A stretch of 15,528 bases of DNA from UBA1737 sp964474685 (lineage in GTDB: Bacteria > Bacillota_I > Bacilli_A > ML615J-28 > CAG-313), in NCBI GenBank assembly GCA_964474685.1, contig CAYYTE010000030.1, positions 1 to 15,528 on the forward strand. The letters run 5' to 3'. The position numbers were made by a program, and so were the translations under genes. Positions 14,340 to 15,528 of this stretch are shown piece after piece. The notes under the pieces are model-generated. The model was not told the origin of the DNA. It was given only the letters and a program-made list of their open reading frames with translations, and searched no databases. Each line of letters starts with the position of its first letter. Position 1 is the stretch's first letter.

Positions 14340-14369
14340 TATAAAAAGAAACTTGTTGCCAAGTTTCTT
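14340..14369 (-). terminator. Terminator or attenuator between rpmA and obgE
   Basis: A perfect 10-bp stem, AAGAAACTTG (14346-14355) with CAAGTTTCTT (14360-14369) and a 4-base loop, is followed on the minus strand by TTTATAAT. It begins 23 bases after the rpmA stop. No clear promoter lies in the ~33 bases left before obgE, so obgE probably depends on read-through. Confidence 0.65.
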
Positions 14370-14391
14370 TATTTCCTAAAAGGTCTTGGAA

Positions 14392-14676
14392 TTAGTCTTG
14401 TACAGGATATACTGACACAAATTTTTTTCCTGCTTTTTTGATTTCAAATTTTACAATGCCATCAATTAAGCAAAATAGTGTATCATCTGATCCGATTCCG
14501 ACATTTGTTCCTGGATGCATTTTAGTTCCTCTTTGACGATAGATTATTGATCCCGTTGTCGCATATTGTCCATCGGATAATTTTGCGCCTAAACGTCTGC
14601 CCGCTGAATCACGGCCGTTTTTAGTAGAACTTACACCTTTTTTGGAAGCGAATAGTTGTAAACTTAACTTTACCAT
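14392..14676 (-). CDS. rpmA: 50S ribosomal protein L27 with Prp-cleaved leader
   Basis: L27 is a large-subunit protein whose N-terminal tail reaches the peptidyl-transferase centre. The 94-residue precursor begins MVKLSLQLFASKKGVSS. Firmicutes L27 carries an N-terminal extension cut by the protease Prp after the Phe of an LQFFA-type motif. Here the site is LQLF|ASKKG, cutting after Phe9, with Leu at a position that is usually Phe. The core GRDSAGRRLGAKLSDGQYAT, then GSIIYRQRGTKMHPGTNVGI, is typical. AGGAGG lies five bases before the ATG. The neighbouring prp gene supplies the protease. Confidence 0.97.
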   Translation of the reverse strand: MVKLSLQLFASKKGVSSTKNGRDSAGRRLGAKLSDGQYATTGSIIYRQRGTKMHPGTNVGIGSDDTLFCLIDGIVKFEIKKAGKKFVSVYPVQD

Positions 14677-14694
14677 ATGTTCCTCCTATTGTGA

Positions 14695-15030
14695 TTATTT
14701 TTCAATTGTAATGGAAATATTATTTGGATATTCATTAGCGATTTGTTTTAAAGTTTCATAAAGATTGTCTAGGCCAATTTGTAAATACTTTTGATTCACA
14801 ATTGTCTCTTTATTGAAATTAGTCCATTCAAAGGTAATTATTCCTTTATCTTCATCTTTGGTAAAATGATAGTTTTGAGTGATTTTATCAATCAAATTTA
14901 TTGTCATAATTACTGCTGTAGAAATTCCAGCACAAACAATGTCCTTTCCATATTTGGCATAGTTTGCATGACCGTTTATTTCAAAAGATTGAATGTGGTC
15001 TTTTGAATAAGTAAAAATAACTTGAGTCAT
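14695..15030 (-). CDS. prp: Ribosomal-processing cysteine protease Prp
   Basis: Prp removes the N-terminal extension of L27 (and of some phage proteins) in Firmicutes. From the ATG at 15030 the protein is 111 residues. The catalytic pair is His21 in NGHANYAKYGKD and Cys33 in DIVCAGIS, 12 residues apart as in Staphylococcus aureus Prp (His22, Cys34). I prefer this ATG to an in-frame TTG at 15045 because it puts the catalytic residues at the family's usual positions. Neither start has a strong ribosome binding site, which may keep expression low relative to the ribosomal proteins. It lies 28 bases after rplU and 18 before rpmA. Confidence 0.93.
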   Translation of the reverse strand: MTQVIFTYSKDHIQSFEINGHANYAKYGKDIVCAGISTAVIMTINLIDKITQNYHFTKDEDKGIITFEWTNFNKETIVNQKYLQIGLDNLYETLKQIANEYPNNISITIEK

Positions 15031-15058
15031 AGCTTTAATAAACAAAAGATTCTTTCAA

Positions 15059-15358
15059 TTAACAAGTAATTGATTGAATTGTTACTTTTGTGTATGATTG
15101 ACGATGACCTTTTGTTTTACGTTCATTCTTTTTAGATTTATACTTGAAAACAATAATCTTTTTTCCACGTCCTTGTTTATCAATAGTACCAGTTACCTTA
15201 GCACCTTCAACAAGCGGTGTACCTACTTTTTCACCAGCGAGTAATACTTGATCAAAAACTACTTCTTGACCAGCCTCACCCTCTAATTTCTCAACGTAGA
15301 TTGTGTCACCTTCAGCTGCACGGTATTGTTTACCGCCAGTTACAAAAATTGCGTACAT
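15059..15358 (-). CDS. rplU: 50S ribosomal protein L21
   Basis: L21 is a large-subunit protein that binds 23S rRNA. The protein is 99 residues and opens MYAIFVTGGKQYRAAEGDTI, the family signature. The C-terminal part FKYKSKKNERKTKGHRQSYT is the basic rRNA-binding end. I start at the ATG at 15358 with GAGGAGG about eight bases upstream. An in-frame GTG three codons earlier lies within that ribosome binding site. It is the first gene of the rplU-prp-rpmA(-obgE) operon, with a promoter and structured leader upstream. Confidence 0.97.
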   Translation of the reverse strand: MYAIFVTGGKQYRAAEGDTIYVEKLEGEAGQEVVFDQVLLAGEKVGTPLVEGAKVTGTIDKQGRGKKIIVFKYKSKKNERKTKGHRQSYTKVTIQSITC

Positions 15359-15364
15359 TTGTAG

Positions 15365-15458
15365 CACCTCCTCATATTAAAATTTAAGACACGCCATGGG
15401 GGTGAATAAACGAATTTATTTCTTAACTACCCTATTTGTGCGGTTGCTAGACTACAAC
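15365..15458 (-). promoter_or_regulatory. L21-leader-type 5' UTR (probable autoregulatory RNA)
   Basis: The ~95-base leader contains AGCAACCGCAC, a GGGU ... ACCC pair closing a hairpin AAUAAA-UUCG-UUUAUU, then CCCCCAUGGCGUGUC. This order resembles the L21 leader known upstream of rplU in Firmicutes, proposed to bind a product of the operon. CACCCCC could also pair with most of the GGAGGUG ribosome binding site. The match is from memory, not a covariance search. Confidence 0.6.
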
Positions 15459-15464
15459 GCATAT

Positions 15465-15493
15465 ATTATATAACATTTGTCTTTTATTTGCAA
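15465..15493 (-). promoter_or_regulatory. Sigma-A-type promoter of the rplU operon
   Basis: On the minus strand, -35 TTGCAA (15488-15493), a 17-bp spacer and a perfect -10 TATAAT (15465-15470). Transcription would start near 15458. An A/T-rich stretch upstream (15494-15525) could act as an UP element. Confidence 0.85.
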
Positions 15494-15528
15494 AGAAATA
15501 GTACATATTTTTTTTGATAAAAAAACTG

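Overview
The window is AT-rich chromosomal DNA from a low-GC Gram-positive bacterium. An Erysipelotrichia-like or related Firmicutes host is most likely. The evidence is an rplU-prp-rpmA-obgE cluster in which L27 carries the Prp-cleaved N-terminal extension typical of Firmicutes, strong AGGAGG ribosome binding sites, a MutL with the endonuclease motif, and TGA used as a stop codon. I cannot name a species from the sequence.

Layout. Positions 1-1373 hold two plus-strand genes, the 3' part of phosphopentomutase (deoB) and an alpha/beta hydrolase, translationally coupled by an ATGA overlap. Positions 1374-2902 are about 1.5 kb without an intact gene. This stretch contains a very good dif site (1914-1941), large stem-loops, several copies of a dispersed ~60-bp repeat, a 21-bp tandem repeat running into a 100-N assembly gap, and a decayed duplicate of the 3' end of the neighbouring PHP gene. 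Everything from 2903 to the right end is on the minus strand: a coupled pair of a Fic-like regulator with a lost catalytic motif and a HisK-type PHP phosphatase; a tightly overlapping mutS-mutL-miaA-rluB-pap2 operon; and rplU-prp-rpmA-obgE followed by an ECF-transporter S component.

The two gene groups point at each other and meet at the dif site, so the window most likely spans the replication terminus, where XerC/XerD resolve chromosome dimers. Genes on both sides are then co-oriented with the incoming forks. A set of ribosome and assembly genes this close to the terminus is unusual.

How the genes fit together. The right-hand operon makes two ribosomal proteins, the protease that matures L27, and the ribosome-assembly GTPase Obg. 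The middle operon joins mismatch repair (MutS, MutL) with tRNA and rRNA modification (MiaA, RluB) and a membrane phosphatase. Operon ends are marked by clear intrinsic terminators, and good sigma-A-like promoters precede rplU and the Fic-like gene.

The least explained item is the dispersed repeat: six same-oriented copies (A-G, described in the entries). Two of them sit exactly between the terminator of one operon and the promoter of the next.
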